From the NCBI GenBank assembly GCA_905181945.1, contig CAJIZZ010000001.1:1-36777 (forward strand): a DNA stretch of 36,777 bases, written 5' to 3'. The DNA is from an uncultured Porticoccus sp. GTDB taxonomy: Bacteria > Pseudomonadota > Gammaproteobacteria > Pseudomonadales > Porticoccaceae. Made by a program: the position numbers and the translations under genes. The notes beneath the pieces are model-generated. The model ran no database searches. It saw only the letters and a list, made by a program, of their open reading frames with translations, and was not told where the DNA came from. Of this stretch, positions 28,093 through 36,777 are shown piece after piece (the first letter of the stretch is position 1; each line of letters opens with the position of its first letter).

Positions 28093-28764
28093 ATGGCAGA
28101 TGATAAAAATACTATGTTGCAGTTTGATAGCCGCAGTTTAAGTCTGCAGTTGAGCAACGCTCCGATTGTGGTGATGGTCTTACTATTAAGTGTTATAGGG
28201 ACCTCAGTTGTTGAATGGTTCCCCCTTTTGGTCCACTGGCTTACAATACAAGACTACAGTTTGGATAATAATGTTATTATTTTTAGCTCTATATCGAGCA
28301 GTGTTGATAATGCAGAATACTGGAGGCTAGTTACCCCAGTGTTCTTACATTTTGGGTATTTTCATTTGATCTTTAATGCTTTATTGTTTTGGGTTTTAGG
28401 ACAAAAGATTGAATATTTTCTTGGCAGTCCAAGGCTAGCTGTGTACATAGTCTTAATAGCAGCATGCTCTAACATTGGGCAGTATTTACTGGGCGGCGCT
28501 GCATTGTTTGGCGGTTTGTCTGGGGTTGTGTATGGGTTGCTAGGATTTATTTGGATTCGTCAAAAAATATCACCTGTTTCAGAATTAAGTGTGCCCCGCG
28601 GCCTAATAGGCTTCATGTTTTTTTGGTTAATTTTAGGGATTAGCGGCCTTGTAAATTTTTTTATGGACGTAAGCATTGCTAATGCAGCCCATGCCATCGG
28701 ATTAGCTAGTGGTGTTACCTTAGGGGTCCTTCATGGTCGAAATAGACCTAATTATTTGCAGTGA
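28093..28764 (+). CDS. Rhomboid-family intramembrane serine protease
   Basis: Polytopic membrane protease of 223 aa with about six hydrophobic segments. The catalytic dyad is visible: Ser143 in GGLSG and His200 in NAAHAIG. The HxxxN motif (His91, Asn95 in HLIFN) that lines the oxyanion hole is present. There is no separate soluble N-terminal domain like that of E. coli GlpG; the first membrane segment starts near residue 24. The substrate is unknown. It probably shares a transcript with nadK. Confidence 0.92.
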   Translation: MADDKNTMLQFDSRSLSLQLSNAPIVVMVLLLSVIGTSVVEWFPLLVHWLTIQDYSLDNNVIIFSSISSSVDNAEYWRLVTPVFLHFGYFHLIFNALLFWVLGQKIEYFLGSPRLAVYIVLIAACSNIGQYLLGGAALFGGLSGVVYGLLGFIWIRQKISPVSELSVPRGLIGFMFFWLILGISGLVNFFMDVSIANAAHAIGLASGVTLGVLHGRNRPNYLQ

Positions 28765-28770
28765 TATAAT
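28762..28770 (+). promoter_or_regulatory. Putative extended -10 promoter before the DUF1315 gene
   Basis: TGATATAAT is a perfect extended -10 (TATAAT 28765-28770) overlapping the rhomboid stop codon. It would give a leader of about 40 nt. Confidence 0.4.
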
Positions 28771-28816
28771 CTCATATTGCTGAAAGCTTAATAAAAGATA
28801 TTGATTAAGGTAAGTC

Positions 28817-29101
28817 ATGGATTTTGAAGAACTCATTGAATCGATTTCTCCTGAAGTTTATAAAAATATACAGTCTGCCGTAGAGCTAGGTAAATGGCCC
28901 AATGGCTTAAAGCTGACCCAAGAGCAGCGTGAGTATAGCATGCAGGTTTTGATAGCTTATGACGCGGCGCATAAATCCCATGAAAATCGTGTGGGTTATA
29001 TCCCTTTAAAGAAAAAGAAAGATTTGTGTGATGCAGGCGTTACTGAAGGAAACGGCAGCATGCAGGAAAATGTTGAGCAGCCTATTAAGTGGCAGGATTA
29101 G
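28817..29101 (+). CDS. DUF1315 (YeaC-like) protein
   Basis: A 94-aa soluble protein of unknown function. SPEVYKNIQSAVELGKWPNGLKLTQEQRE is the conserved DUF1315 region, shared with E. coli YeaC. The C terminus (from about residue 65) is polar and ends PIKWQD; many relatives also end in a short PI-containing motif. AAGG precedes the ATG. The DUF2797 gene starts 3 bp after the stop, an association also found in pseudomonads, which suggests a shared role that is not known. Confidence 0.85.
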   Translation: MDFEELIESISPEVYKNIQSAVELGKWPNGLKLTQEQREYSMQVLIAYDAAHKSHENRVGYIPLKKKKDLCDAGVTEGNGSMQENVEQPIKWQD

Positions 29102-29104
29102 GTT

Positions 29105-29944
29105 TTGCCTGAATTTTCTGGATATCTTAAAAAAATGAAGACGACATTACCCGATTCTTCGGGATTAGAATCTGTTCGTTATCAGCTATCAGTTGATGAC
29201 CAGTTAATTTCTCTGAATGAGCAGCTGGGTAAGGTAATTAGGCTTTCGTTTACAGGGTCGATTCACTGCATCCATTGCGGTCGGCGTAGCAACAAGAGCT
29301 TCAATCAAGGATATTGCTATCCATGTTTCGCCAGTCTAGCTCAGTGTGATATTTGTATCATGAGCCCAGAAAGATGTCATTACGATGCGGGCACCTGCAG
29401 AGAGCCTGATTGGGGTATGGATCACTGTATGGTAGATCATATCGTTTACTTAGCGAACTCTTCCGGCATTAAGGTGGGTATTACAAGAGCAACACAACTA
29501 CCGACTCGTTGGATTGATCAAGGAGCTATAGCAGCATTGCCAATTTTTCGTGTGAAAACGCGCCAGCAATCTGGATTTGTTGAAGATGTTCTGCGCAAGC
29601 ACATATCAGATAGAACTAATTGGCGCACCATGTTGAAGGGTTCCATTCCTTCTATTGACCTTGCTGGCGCTAGAGATTCTCTTTATGAGCTTTGTTGTCA
29701 AGATCTACTGCAACTTGAAAATCGGTTTGGTCTTGAAGCACTCCAGCGAACTGAAAGCGTTGAACCTTTGGCTATTAAGTACCCAGTCCTAGAATATCCA
29801 CTTAAGGTGGTTTCTCATAACGTAGATAAAAATCCTCAAATTGAAGGCACTTTGATGGGCATAAAAGGCCAGTACTTGATACTGGATAATGGCGTAATTA
29901 ATGTTAGAAAATATACAGCTTACCATGTGGATATCTCTCTGTAG
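29105..29944 (+). CDS. DUF2797 protein, Cys-rich, possible GIY-YIG-like core
   Basis: A 279-aa protein of unknown function. A cysteine-rich region (about residues 52-110) contains CIHCGRR, CYPC, CDIC, CHYDAGTC and CMVDH, which probably bind zinc. Next comes VYLANSSGIKVGIT...RWIDQGA, whose spacing recalls a GIY-YIG-type domain; this is my inference. The start is a TTG, chosen because AGGA (29094-29097) stands 7 nt before it, the DUF1315 stop is 3 bp upstream, and relatives start similarly (SGYLKKM). pepN follows after 66 bp. Confidence 0.85.
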   Translation: MPEFSGYLKKMKTTLPDSSGLESVRYQLSVDDQLISLNEQLGKVIRLSFTGSIHCIHCGRRSNKSFNQGYCYPCFASLAQCDICIMSPERCHYDAGTCREPDWGMDHCMVDHIVYLANSSGIKVGITRATQLPTRWIDQGAIAALPIFRVKTRQQSGFVEDVLRKHISDRTNWRTMLKGSIPSIDLAGARDSLYELCCQDLLQLENRFGLEALQRTESVEPLAIKYPVLEYPLKVVSHNVDKNPQIEGTLMGIKGQYLILDNGVINVRKYTAYHVDISL

Positions 29945-30010
29945 GTCTTCATGCAAGCAGTTTTTTGCTCTCAATACTCTAAATACCGCTAACTCTAAGG
30001 CAGGCAACCA

Positions 30011-32698
30011 ATGGAAACCAAGAATTTTCTCCCAGAAACGACATACTTGAGTGACTATGAAGCCCCAAGCTTCTTGATCGATAAAACAGAATTACGTATC
30101 GAAATTTTAGAAGATTCAGTTCAGGTGTTAGCAATATTGGCCATTAGGCATAATCCAAATAGCCAGTGTTTAAAAAAGAGCCTGCAGCTTGCTGGTCAAG
30201 AGCTAACGCTACAATCCATCTCGATCAACGGCGATTTTTTAACTTCAGAACACTATAGTTTGACAGAAAATGACATTACTATTTATTCTGTGCCTGATCA
30301 TTTTGTTCTCACGACAGAAGTGCTCATATTTCCTAAGAACAACACCTCGTTGGAGGGACTGTTTAAGTCTCGTACAATGTACTGCACTCAATGCGAAGCT
30401 GAGGGGTTTCGTCGTATTACATATTATCTGGATCGCCCGGATGTCATGTCTGAATTTACAACAACCATTATTGGAGATAGGTTGGTTTGCCCGGTGTTGC
30501 TGTCTAATGGAAACTTGGTGGACGCCGGCGATATGCCACCCATTATCAACAGCGCTGGAGTAGATCTAAATAAAGGACGCCATTGGGCCACCTGGCATGA
30601 CCCTTTTCCAAAACCCTCCTACCTGTTTGCTATAGTCGCTGGCGATCTATCTATGGTGACAGACAGCTTTGCAACCTGTTCTGGTAAGCATGTCGATATT
30701 CGATTGTATGTTGAGCCGAAAGATATAGGAAAATGTAGCCATGCGATACAGTCGCTAAAGAATGCCATGAGTTGGGATGAGCGGGTTTTTGGCAGGGAAT
30801 ATGATCTAGATCTTTATATGATTGTCGCTGTAGATGATTTCAATATGGGCGCCATGGAGAACAAGGGGTTAAATATTTTTAATACCTCATGTGTCTTGGC
30901 TCATTCAGAAACAACAACGGATGATGCCTTTAAGAGAGTGGAGGCTGTTGTTGCTCATGAGTATTTTCACAATTGGTCTGGAAATAGGGTGACATGTAGA
31001 GATTGGTTTCAGCTGAGCCTAAAAGAGGGTTTTACAGTTTTCAGGGATGCCGAATTTTCTGCATATATGGGCTCACCTTCAGTTAAACGCGTGGAAGATA
31101 TTAATTTCCTTAGAACAGTTCAATTTTCAGAGGATTCAGGACCGACAGCGCACCCTGTGCAGCCTTTATCATATATAGAAATTTCAAATTTTTATACGGT
31201 CACTATTTATGAAAAGGGTGCCGAAATTGTCAGAATGATTTGTACATTGCTGGGGCCTGAATTATTCCGCAGAGGATCGGATCTTTATTTTTCAAAATAT
31301 GATGGCCAGGCTGTGACTATAGATGACTTTGTGTCAGTGATGGCTGAAGTGAGTGGCCGTGACTTTGGTCAATTTATGACCTGGTATCGAAAGTCAGGAA
31401 CCCCAAAATTAACAGTTAACAGTGAATATGACTTAAAGACCCAGCAATACAAGCTGAGCTTTAAGCAGTCATGTCAAGCAGCGAAAAATTCAATATTCGA
31501 ATCGAACGTGAAGGATACTTATCATATACCAGTTAGGGTGGGGTTAGTTGGAAGCCAGGGAGCCTTGCCTCTTTCTAGTAACGCAGATACATCTGTGCTT
31601 CTAGAGATAACAGAAGAAGAGCAAACCTTTTTCTTTGATAATATTTCCGAATATCCAGTCCCGTCGCTTCTGCAGGATTTCTCTGCCCCAGTTAAGTTAG
31701 AGTACCCGTACTCACTGGATGATTTGGCTGCTCTCATGTCACGAGACGAGGATGGGTTTAATCGTTGGAACGCGTCTCAGCAGCTGGCCATCAACCTTAT
31801 GAAGCCGATGCTTTGTCAATATCGTGTCGAGAACAAACTAACACTCAACCCTCGCTTAAGTAAGGCATTCTCCAGTGTTATTGAAGAGCCTGGTAATGAT
31901 CTTGCAATGAAAGCATTAGTTTTAACATTGCCCTCAGAGTTAATAATGGCTGAATTGTCAGAGGAGATTGATGTTGAGGCGATCCATGCGGTCCGAAACT
32001 TTATACTGAATGAGCTAGGGGAAGGTCTTGCTGATCAATGGAGAGATCTATATGTAGGTAATCTGTCTTCTAGCGAGTATGTTTATAATGCGGATGAGGC
32101 TGCCCGACGTAGCTTGAAGAACCTAGCTTTGCGTTATCTCTCGAATGGAAAAACAGAGGACTCATTGCAGCTACTTCAGTCTCAAATTTATAGCGCTGAT
32201 AATATGACGGATCGACTTTCATCCTTAGCCACCCTAATTAACGATTCTAGGTCTGACGCAATAGGTCTTGCAAAGGAGTCCTTGCATCAATTTTATGAAG
32301 AATGGAAGCATGAGCCTTTAGTATTGAATCAGTGGTTTCAACTCCAAGGCTCATGTTCTTTGCCTGGGGGCCTGAAAAGGGTAGAAGCTCTAATGTCGCA
32401 TTCTGCATTTGATTTTAAGAATCCTAATAAAGTTAGATCATTGATTGGCGTGTTCTGCTCTAATAATCCAATTAACTTCCACTGTGAAGGCGGCGCTGGC
32501 TATCACTTTCTTGCTGATCAAGTGCTTGCTCTAGATAAGATAAATCCGCAAATTTCTGCAAGAATATTGACCCCCTTGACTCGCTGGCGCAGTTTTCCGC
32601 AAGCGCGCGGTGAGCTTATGAGAGCACAACTGGATAGAATTATTTCAACGAAAAAGTTGTCTAGAGATACATATGAAATTGTTTCTAAAAGCCTCTAA
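30011..32698 (+). CDS. pepN: Aminopeptidase N
   Basis: M1-family zinc metallopeptidase that removes N-terminal residues from peptides in the cytoplasm. The 895-aa protein has the exopeptidase motif GAMEN (280-284) and the zinc site HEYFH (His316, Glu317, His320) with the third ligand Glu339 in LKEG. The long C-terminal helical domain (about 550-895) is complete and ends with the DRIISTKKLSRDTYEIVSK segment. AAGG precedes the ATG. rlmKL follows closely, its ATG 17 nt after the stop. Confidence 0.97.
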   Translation: METKNFLPETTYLSDYEAPSFLIDKTELRIEILEDSVQVLAILAIRHNPNSQCLKKSLQLAGQELTLQSISINGDFLTSEHYSLTENDITIYSVPDHFVLTTEVLIFPKNNTSLEGLFKSRTMYCTQCEAEGFRRITYYLDRPDVMSEFTTTIIGDRLVCPVLLSNGNLVDAGDMPPIINSAGVDLNKGRHWATWHDPFPKPSYLFAIVAGDLSMVTDSFATCSGKHVDIRLYVEPKDIGKCSHAIQSLKNAMSWDERVFGREYDLDLYMIVAVDDFNMGAMENKGLNIFNTSCVLAHSETTTDDAFKRVEAVVAHEYFHNWSGNRVTCRDWFQLSLKEGFTVFRDAEFSAYMGSPSVKRVEDINFLRTVQFSEDSGPTAHPVQPLSYIEISNFYTVTIYEKGAEIVRMICTLLGPELFRRGSDLYFSKYDGQAVTIDDFVSVMAEVSGRDFGQFMTWYRKSGTPKLTVNSEYDLKTQQYKLSFKQSCQAAKNSIFESNVKDTYHIPVRVGLVGSQGALPLSSNADTSVLLEITEEEQTFFFDNISEYPVPSLLQDFSAPVKLEYPYSLDDLAALMSRDEDGFNRWNASQQLAINLMKPMLCQYRVENKLTLNPRLSKAFSSVIEEPGNDLAMKALVLTLPSELIMAELSEEIDVEAIHAVRNFILNELGEGLADQWRDLYVGNLSSSEYVYNADEAARRSLKNLALRYLSNGKTEDSLQLLQSQIYSADNMTDRLSSLATLINDSRSDAIGLAKESLHQFYEEWKHEPLVLNQWFQLQGSCSLPGGLKRVEALMSHSAFDFKNPNKVRSLIGVFCSNNPINFHCEGGAGYHFLADQVLALDKINPQISARILTPLTRWRSFPQARGELMRAQLDRIISTKKLSRDTYEIVSKSL

Positions 32699-32715
32699 GA
32701 GTGCGGTCTTTATGT

Positions 32716-34905
32716 ATGAATAAAATTTTTGCTACCTGCCCAAAAGGTCTTGAAGAATTGCTCGCTAGTGAGCTTAAATCCCTTGGTGCAGACAAAGTCG
32801 GCCTAACAGTTGCTGGCGTTTTTGCTGAAGGGGCTGTAAGTTTTGCTTACAAGGCCTGCCTTTGGTCTCGTGTTGCTAACAGGATACTGCTGCCTTTAGC
32901 TAAATTTAAAGTGATCAATGACAATGACTTGCATCAAGGGATTAAAAAAGTTCCTTGGCATTTGCATCTAACTCCGCGTGAAAGTATTGCTGTTGATTTT
33001 TCTGGATCCAATGATGCAATTCGTCATACTCAATTTGGAGCTCAGCGGGTAAAAGACGGTATTGTCGATGCCCTCCAAGAGTATTTTGGCGACCGATCTG
33101 ATGTTGACCTAAAAAATCCAGATATTCGTATCAATGTGCGTTTATCTAAAGATCAAGTAAATGTTAGCCTCGATTTGTCAGGTGACAGCCTCCATAAACG
33201 TGGATATAGAGCAGCTATGGTAGCAGCTCCCTTAAAGGAAAACCTAGCCGCTGCTTTACTTTTACGTGCTGGTTGGTTGGATATTTCAGCCCAAGGCGGA
33301 GCGCTTATTGACCCTATGTGCGGGAGTGGCACTTTGCTTATTGAGGGAGCCATGATGGCTGCAGATATTGCTCCAAATCTGAATCGAGAAAAATTTGGAT
33401 TTCATGGTTGGTTGCAGCATGACAAAGTTTTATGGGGTGGAGTTAGACAGGATGCTATAGATAGATGTCAGTTGGGGCTTGCAAGAAATCTGCCCGAAAT
33501 ACGTGGTTACGACAAAGACTCCAGGGCTATTAAGTCCTCTCAGGAAAACATAGCATCTGCTGGGCTTGATAAGCATGTGCGAGTAACACCTAAGCCTATG
33601 TTGGCGTTTAAAATACCCACCCACACTCAAATAGAACATGGCCTGATGATTTGCAATCCCCCTTATGGCGAGCGTTGGGGGGATGCTGAGGAATTGAGGC
33701 CCCTCTATCAGAGTCTTGGGGAGTTAGCTAAACGAGAGTGCCCCGGATGGCGCTTAGCGATAATGACAAGCAATGCTGAGCTAGCTGGAGAGTTGCGGCT
33801 TAGGGCAAATAAAAAATATAAGTTATTTAATGGTGCCATTCCCAGCCAATTTCTTTTATACCAACTTCGAAGCGAAGCTGAAAAGATAGATGTGATCTCC
33901 CCTCAAGAGACACCAGTGGATCATGAGACTGTAATGACAGAAGGCGCAAAGATGTTTGCTAACCGCCTAAAGAAAAATTTTAGAAAATTGAATTCGTGGA
34001 TAAATCAATCTGAAGTTAACTGTTATCGCCTTTATGATGCCGATATGCCCGAATATGCTGTCGCTGTTGATGTCTACGATCAGGCTATTCATGTTCAAGA
34101 GTATGCTCCCCCGTCAGACATAGAGTCACACCAAGCAGAAAAACACTTAGGTGAGGTTCGTGAAGTCATCAGCCAACATTTGAGGGGAAATACTTCCCGT
34201 GCATTCTTTAAGGAGCGTCGACGACAAAAAGGTGACAGCCAGTACCAACGAAAAGATGGCCATCAAGGGAAGAGCGCTAGCTTTAATGTAACGGAAGGGA
34301 AGGCTGTATTCGAAGTTAACTTAGCGGTTTATCTAGATACAGGCTTATTTCTTGATCATCGACCAGTTCGTCGAATGATTTGCGATATGGCTAAAGGTAA
34401 ACGGTTTCTTAACTTATTTTGCTATACGGCGACAGCTACTGTACATGCTGCTTTAGGCGGCGCTACATCTAGCCTAAGTATAGATATGTCGAGCAGCTAT
34501 ATTGATTGGGCGGAACGAAACTTTATTTTAAATAAAATGGATATTAACTGTCATCAGCTACTCAAAGAAGATTGCCTTGGTTGGCTCGCTAATGCGACTA
34601 AGGTAAATAACAGAGAGACGCAGTTCGATTTAATTTTTCTCGATCCGCCAACGTTCTCTAATTCAAAAAAAATGGATTCAGTGTTGGATATACAGCGTGA
34701 TCACGTGAAATTAATAAAGGATACTATGTTGATTCTTGCTCCTAACGGGATTCTTGTATTTTCTAACAACTTTAGAAATTTTTCTATGTCTACAAGCATC
34801 GAAGAACACTATAGGGTTGAGAATATAACCAAAAAAACACTTGATCCGGACTTTCAGAGGAATCAAAAAATTCATAATTGCTGGTTAATCCGTCACTATG
34901 AATAA
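32716..34905 (+). CDS. rlmL: Fused 23S rRNA methyltransferase RlmKL (m2G2445 and m7G2069)
   Basis: Bifunctional enzyme of 729 aa. The N-terminal half (RlmL) has a THUMP domain (about 45-160), DPMCGSGTLLIE and the catalytic NPPYGER (from Asn314), and makes m2G2445. The C-terminal half (RlmK) has NLFCYTATATVHAALGGA and DPPTFSNSK (from Asp643), and makes m7G2069. An in-frame GTG at 32701 would add five residues. I prefer the ATG at 32716 because MNKIFATCPKGLEELL matches the E. coli start. The 3' end overlaps the next gene by 8 nt, indicating coupling. Confidence 0.96.
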   Translation: MNKIFATCPKGLEELLASELKSLGADKVGLTVAGVFAEGAVSFAYKACLWSRVANRILLPLAKFKVINDNDLHQGIKKVPWHLHLTPRESIAVDFSGSNDAIRHTQFGAQRVKDGIVDALQEYFGDRSDVDLKNPDIRINVRLSKDQVNVSLDLSGDSLHKRGYRAAMVAAPLKENLAAALLLRAGWLDISAQGGALIDPMCGSGTLLIEGAMMAADIAPNLNREKFGFHGWLQHDKVLWGGVRQDAIDRCQLGLARNLPEIRGYDKDSRAIKSSQENIASAGLDKHVRVTPKPMLAFKIPTHTQIEHGLMICNPPYGERWGDAEELRPLYQSLGELAKRECPGWRLAIMTSNAELAGELRLRANKKYKLFNGAIPSQFLLYQLRSEAEKIDVISPQETPVDHETVMTEGAKMFANRLKKNFRKLNSWINQSEVNCYRLYDADMPEYAVAVDVYDQAIHVQEYAPPSDIESHQAEKHLGEVREVISQHLRGNTSRAFFKERRRQKGDSQYQRKDGHQGKSASFNVTEGKAVFEVNLAVYLDTGLFLDHRPVRRMICDMAKGKRFLNLFCYTATATVHAALGGATSSLSIDMSSSYIDWAERNFILNKMDINCHQLLKEDCLGWLANATKVNNRETQFDLIFLDPPTFSNSKKMDSVLDIQRDHVKLIKDTMLILAPNGILVFSNNFRNFSMSTSIEEHYRVENITKKTLDPDFQRNQKIHNCWLIRHYE

Positions 34906-35149
34906 AATTTTTATATTATATGTTGGCTCCCGTTGTCATCTTTGTGAGCAAGCGAAATCGCTTATAGCTGATGTTTTGAACGACACAGGCTGGATGCTTC
35001 ACGAGATTAGTATTACGAGCAATGATCTGCTTTACGAAAAGTATAGGCTTCGAATACCTGTGATTGTTTCGCCGCAAGGCGAAGAAAAAGGGTGGCCTTT
35101 TACTGCAAGGCAAATAAAGCACCTTATGGCTTCAAAGGATCACTTATAA
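34898..35149 (+). CDS. Glutaredoxin-like protein (DUF836)
   Basis: Small thioredoxin-fold protein of 83 aa with the redox motif CHLC (Cys13-Cys16) after the first strand and a cis-proline segment RIPVIVSP. The family is usually annotated as glutaredoxin-like; the partner is unknown. It overlaps the end of rlmKL by 8 nt and is probably translated by coupling. It is convergent with the oxidoreductase gene, 33 bp away, with no clear terminator between them. Confidence 0.85.
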   Translation: MNKIFILYVGSRCHLCEQAKSLIADVLNDTGWMLHEISITSNDLLYEKYRLRIPVIVSPQGEEKGWPFTARQIKHLMASKDHL

Positions 35150-35182
35150 TTTTTAATAGATGGATGCTAGCCCAAGCTATGC

Positions 35183-36199
35183 TTATATTTTGTATATTTG
35201 AATAAGACATTTGCCAAGATTTTTCCCTCGATAAAGAGATGAAATTGAACAAGGCGCCTTTTCAATTCCACATAAGATCTCTTCACGATACTTTATTAGC
35301 CCGGCGCTCACCCATTCAGTGAGAGCTGCTAATGCTTCTGGATATCGCTCTTTATAGTCAAAGACTAAAAATCCTTCCATACGCGCTCGATTTACTAGAA
35401 TTTTTCGTTCTTGCCTGGGCCCAATAGGGTGCTCTTCCCAGTTGCTTATCGATGAGGTGCCACAGACTACAATACGTCCGCCGATATTCAATAGTTGCAA
35501 AACGGCATCACTAATTATACCCCCGGTGTTGTCAAAATAGACATCAATACCTTTAGGGCAGGCTTGGGCAAGCTCTTTCTCAAATTTCTCATCATTGTAA
35601 TTGATGGCTTGATCATACTGATACAGCTGCCTACATAGATCTACTTTTTCTTGGCTTCCGGTGATCCCTATCGTGTGACAGTTTTTTAATTTGGCAATTT
35701 GACCAACACATGAGCCAACAGCTCCTGCAGCTGTTGATACAACTACAGTCTCTTCTGAAAGAGGCTGCCCAATATCTAGAAGCCCAAAGTACGCTGTCAT
35801 TCCATTTAGACCAAGAACGCCAAGCGATGTCGATATAGGTAGCGAATGAGCAGCTATTTTTCGATCAATGACACCTGCTTCGACTAGAGCATATTCTTGC
35901 CATCCAAAAAGTCCTGTAACAAACTCTCCTGGAAGAAAGTTGGGGTGGAGTGAGTCAATGACCACGCCTGTAGCGAAAGACCGCATAACACTGTTTAATG
36001 CAACTGGTTCGGCGTAATTTTCAGTAGCACTAACCCATCCTTTCATTGCTGGCTCTACAGATAGGTATATGTTGCGAACAAGAACTTGATCCCTGGTAAT
36101 GACAGGTAATACCGATTCTACAATTTGAAAATTATCAGCTGTGGGAATACCTTTAGGTCTTGATATAAGCAGCACTTGTTTGTTCTTGCAAGCAGTCAT
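35183..36199 (-). CDS. NADP-dependent oxidoreductase (MDR superfamily, CurA/YncB-like)
   Basis: Zinc-independent medium-chain reductase of 338 aa in the leukotriene B4 dehydrogenase / curcumin reductase group. NIYLSVEPAMKGW near residues 44-56 and the cofactor motif AAGAVGS followed by IGITGS are diagnostic, as are YFDNTGG and GRIVVCG. It probably reduces alpha,beta-unsaturated carbonyls; the natural substrate is unknown. It lies downstream of the S4-domain gene with a 29-bp gap. Confidence 0.9.
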   Translation of the reverse strand: MTACKNKQVLLISRPKGIPTADNFQIVESVLPVITRDQVLVRNIYLSVEPAMKGWVSATENYAEPVALNSVMRSFATGVVIDSLHPNFLPGEFVTGLFGWQEYALVEAGVIDRKIAAHSLPISTSLGVLGLNGMTAYFGLLDIGQPLSEETVVVSTAAGAVGSCVGQIAKLKNCHTIGITGSQEKVDLCRQLYQYDQAINYNDEKFEKELAQACPKGIDVYFDNTGGIISDAVLQLLNIGGRIVVCGTSSISNWEEHPIGPRQERKILVNRARMEGFLVFDYKERYPEALAALTEWVSAGLIKYREEILCGIEKAPCSISSLYRGKNLGKCLIQIYKI

Positions 36200-36228
36200 A
36201 TATTTACCTATAAAGTTTGAATAATTTT

Positions 36229-36441
36229 TTACACCAACCGCACATACATTTTTTCATTGTTGTACATAATAATATCCCCAGAAATAATTTTTTTCCTTTT
36301 TCTGGTTTCAGTAGCACCATTTACCTTTACTAGGCCGCTAGCAACAGCGATCTTAGCTTCAGCGCCACTCTCAGTCATTCCTTCAAATTTCAGTATTTTA
36401 TAGAGCTCAACAGGCTCCCTGTTTATATGAACATCTTTCAT
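36229..36441 (-). CDS. S4-domain RNA-binding protein (YbcJ-like)
   Basis: A 70-aa protein that is almost entirely one S4 RNA-binding fold: LYKILKFEGMTESGAEAKIAVASGLVKVNG followed by RKRKKIISGD. E. coli YbcJ is the closest family I recognise. The RNA target is unknown. It lies 13 bp downstream of tatD on the minus strand. Confidence 0.88.
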   Translation of the reverse strand: MKDVHINREPVELYKILKFEGMTESGAEAKIAVASGLVKVNGATETRKRKKIISGDIIMYNNEKMYVRLV

Positions 36442-36454
36442 TTTTTGAGCTCAG

Positions 36455-36777
36455 TTATAGATTGAAAAAGAGGGTTGATGTTAGCGTGGTCTCCTCTGCA
36501 ATTTCCAGCATGGTCTCAGCCCGCTGATCGGCAACAGCACTTAACACCCAAGGCAAGAATGCCGGTTCGTTTATTTTTTTCTTGGTTGTGTGATTCATCG
36601 TTCTTGGTAAAAGGTAGGGCGCATCAGTTTCTAGCATCAATCGATTTAATGGGATATCTTTAGCAATTCTTTGTAGTTCTTGACCGCGCCTTTCGTCGCA
36701 AATCCACCCTGTAATACCGATATGTAGATCTAGATCGAGATAGTTAAATAAAGAGGTTTGATCGCCTGTAAAGCAGT
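36455..36777 (-). CDS. tatD: TatD-family metal-dependent hydrolase (partial, 5' end outside window)
   Basis: The frame stays open from the stop at 36455 to the right edge, so this is the C-terminal part (about 107 residues) of a gene that starts beyond the window. Reading inward from the edge gives CFTGDQTSLFNYLDLDLHIG, ITGWICDERRG and LMLETDAPYLLPR. These match TatD rather than the related YcfH/YjjV proteins because of the ITGW-CDERRG segment. TatD is a DNase-like amidohydrolase fold; the ETDAP aspartate is a metal ligand. Confidence 0.93.
   Translation of the reverse strand, partial: CFTGDQTSLFNYLDLDLHIGITGWICDERRGQELQRIAKDIPLNRLMLETDAPYLLPRTMNHTTKKKINEPAFLPWVLSAVADQRAETMLEIAEETTLTSTLFFNL

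Overview
This window looks like core chromosome of a gammaproteobacterium with moderately low GC. Gene content and order resemble Pseudomonas and its marine relatives (Cellvibrionales/OMG-type): a yciK-mupP-ubiG block divergent from gyrA-pheA-hisC-tyrA/aroA-cmk-rpsA-ihfB, then thrS-infC-rpmI-rplT-pheS-pheT-ihfA-merR-type gene-tRNA-Pro, then nadK-rhomboid-DUF1315-DUF2797-pepN. The placement is inferred from synteny and family recognition, not from a database search. I see no insertion sequence, prophage, integron, CRISPR array, toxin-antitoxin pair or defence island.

Layout. 108-2340 (minus): short-chain dehydrogenase, a HAD phosphatase that is probably MupP (peptidoglycan recycling), and ubiG. 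2520-12411 (plus): gyrA, the aromatic amino acid genes pheA, hisC and a tyrA-aroA fusion, then cmk, rpsA and ihfB. 12517-13505: lapA and pyrF. 13661-13736: tRNA-Asn (minus). 13863-15878: uvrB. 15914-15989: tRNA-Val(GAC) (minus). 16227-23613: the translation cluster thrS, infC, rpmI, rplT, pheS, pheT, followed by ihfA and a MerR-type regulator. 23716-23792: tRNA-Pro. 23935-26617: phosphomannomutase, a YfcH-like epimerase and, convergent, queD. 26741-26911: tRNA-Val(UAC) and tRNA-Asp. 27182-35149 (plus): nadK, rhomboid protease, DUF1315, DUF2797, pepN, rlmKL and a glutaredoxin-like protein. 35183-36777 (minus): NADP-dependent oxidoreductase, an S4 RNA-binding protein and tatD, which runs off the right edge.

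The genes themselves are ordinary. The most interesting signals are in regulatory RNA and in what is missing. (1) The thrS leader has two hairpins carrying threonine anticodon triplets (GGU and UGU) just before the ribosome binding site, a compact version of the E. coli ThrRS operator. (2) infC almost certainly starts at an AUU codon at 18170, not at the downstream GTG. (3) The infC-rpmI gap holds an attenuator-like structure and a hairpin over the rpmI ribosome binding site, suggesting L20 autoregulation. (4) A strong terminator stands directly before pheS with no pheM-like leader peptide. (5) A promoter-stem-terminator unit of about 70 nt between tRNA-Asp and nadK is a candidate small RNA. 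(6) serC is absent between gyrA and pheA, and lapB is absent between lapA and pyrF. (7) The rpsA leader can form mutually exclusive hairpins.

Together the genes serve DNA topology and repair (gyrA, uvrB, ihfA, ihfB), translation (rpsA, thrS, infC, rpmI, rplT, pheST, rlmKL, five tRNAs), aromatic amino acid and nucleotide synthesis, and cofactor metabolism (ubiG, nadK, queD).
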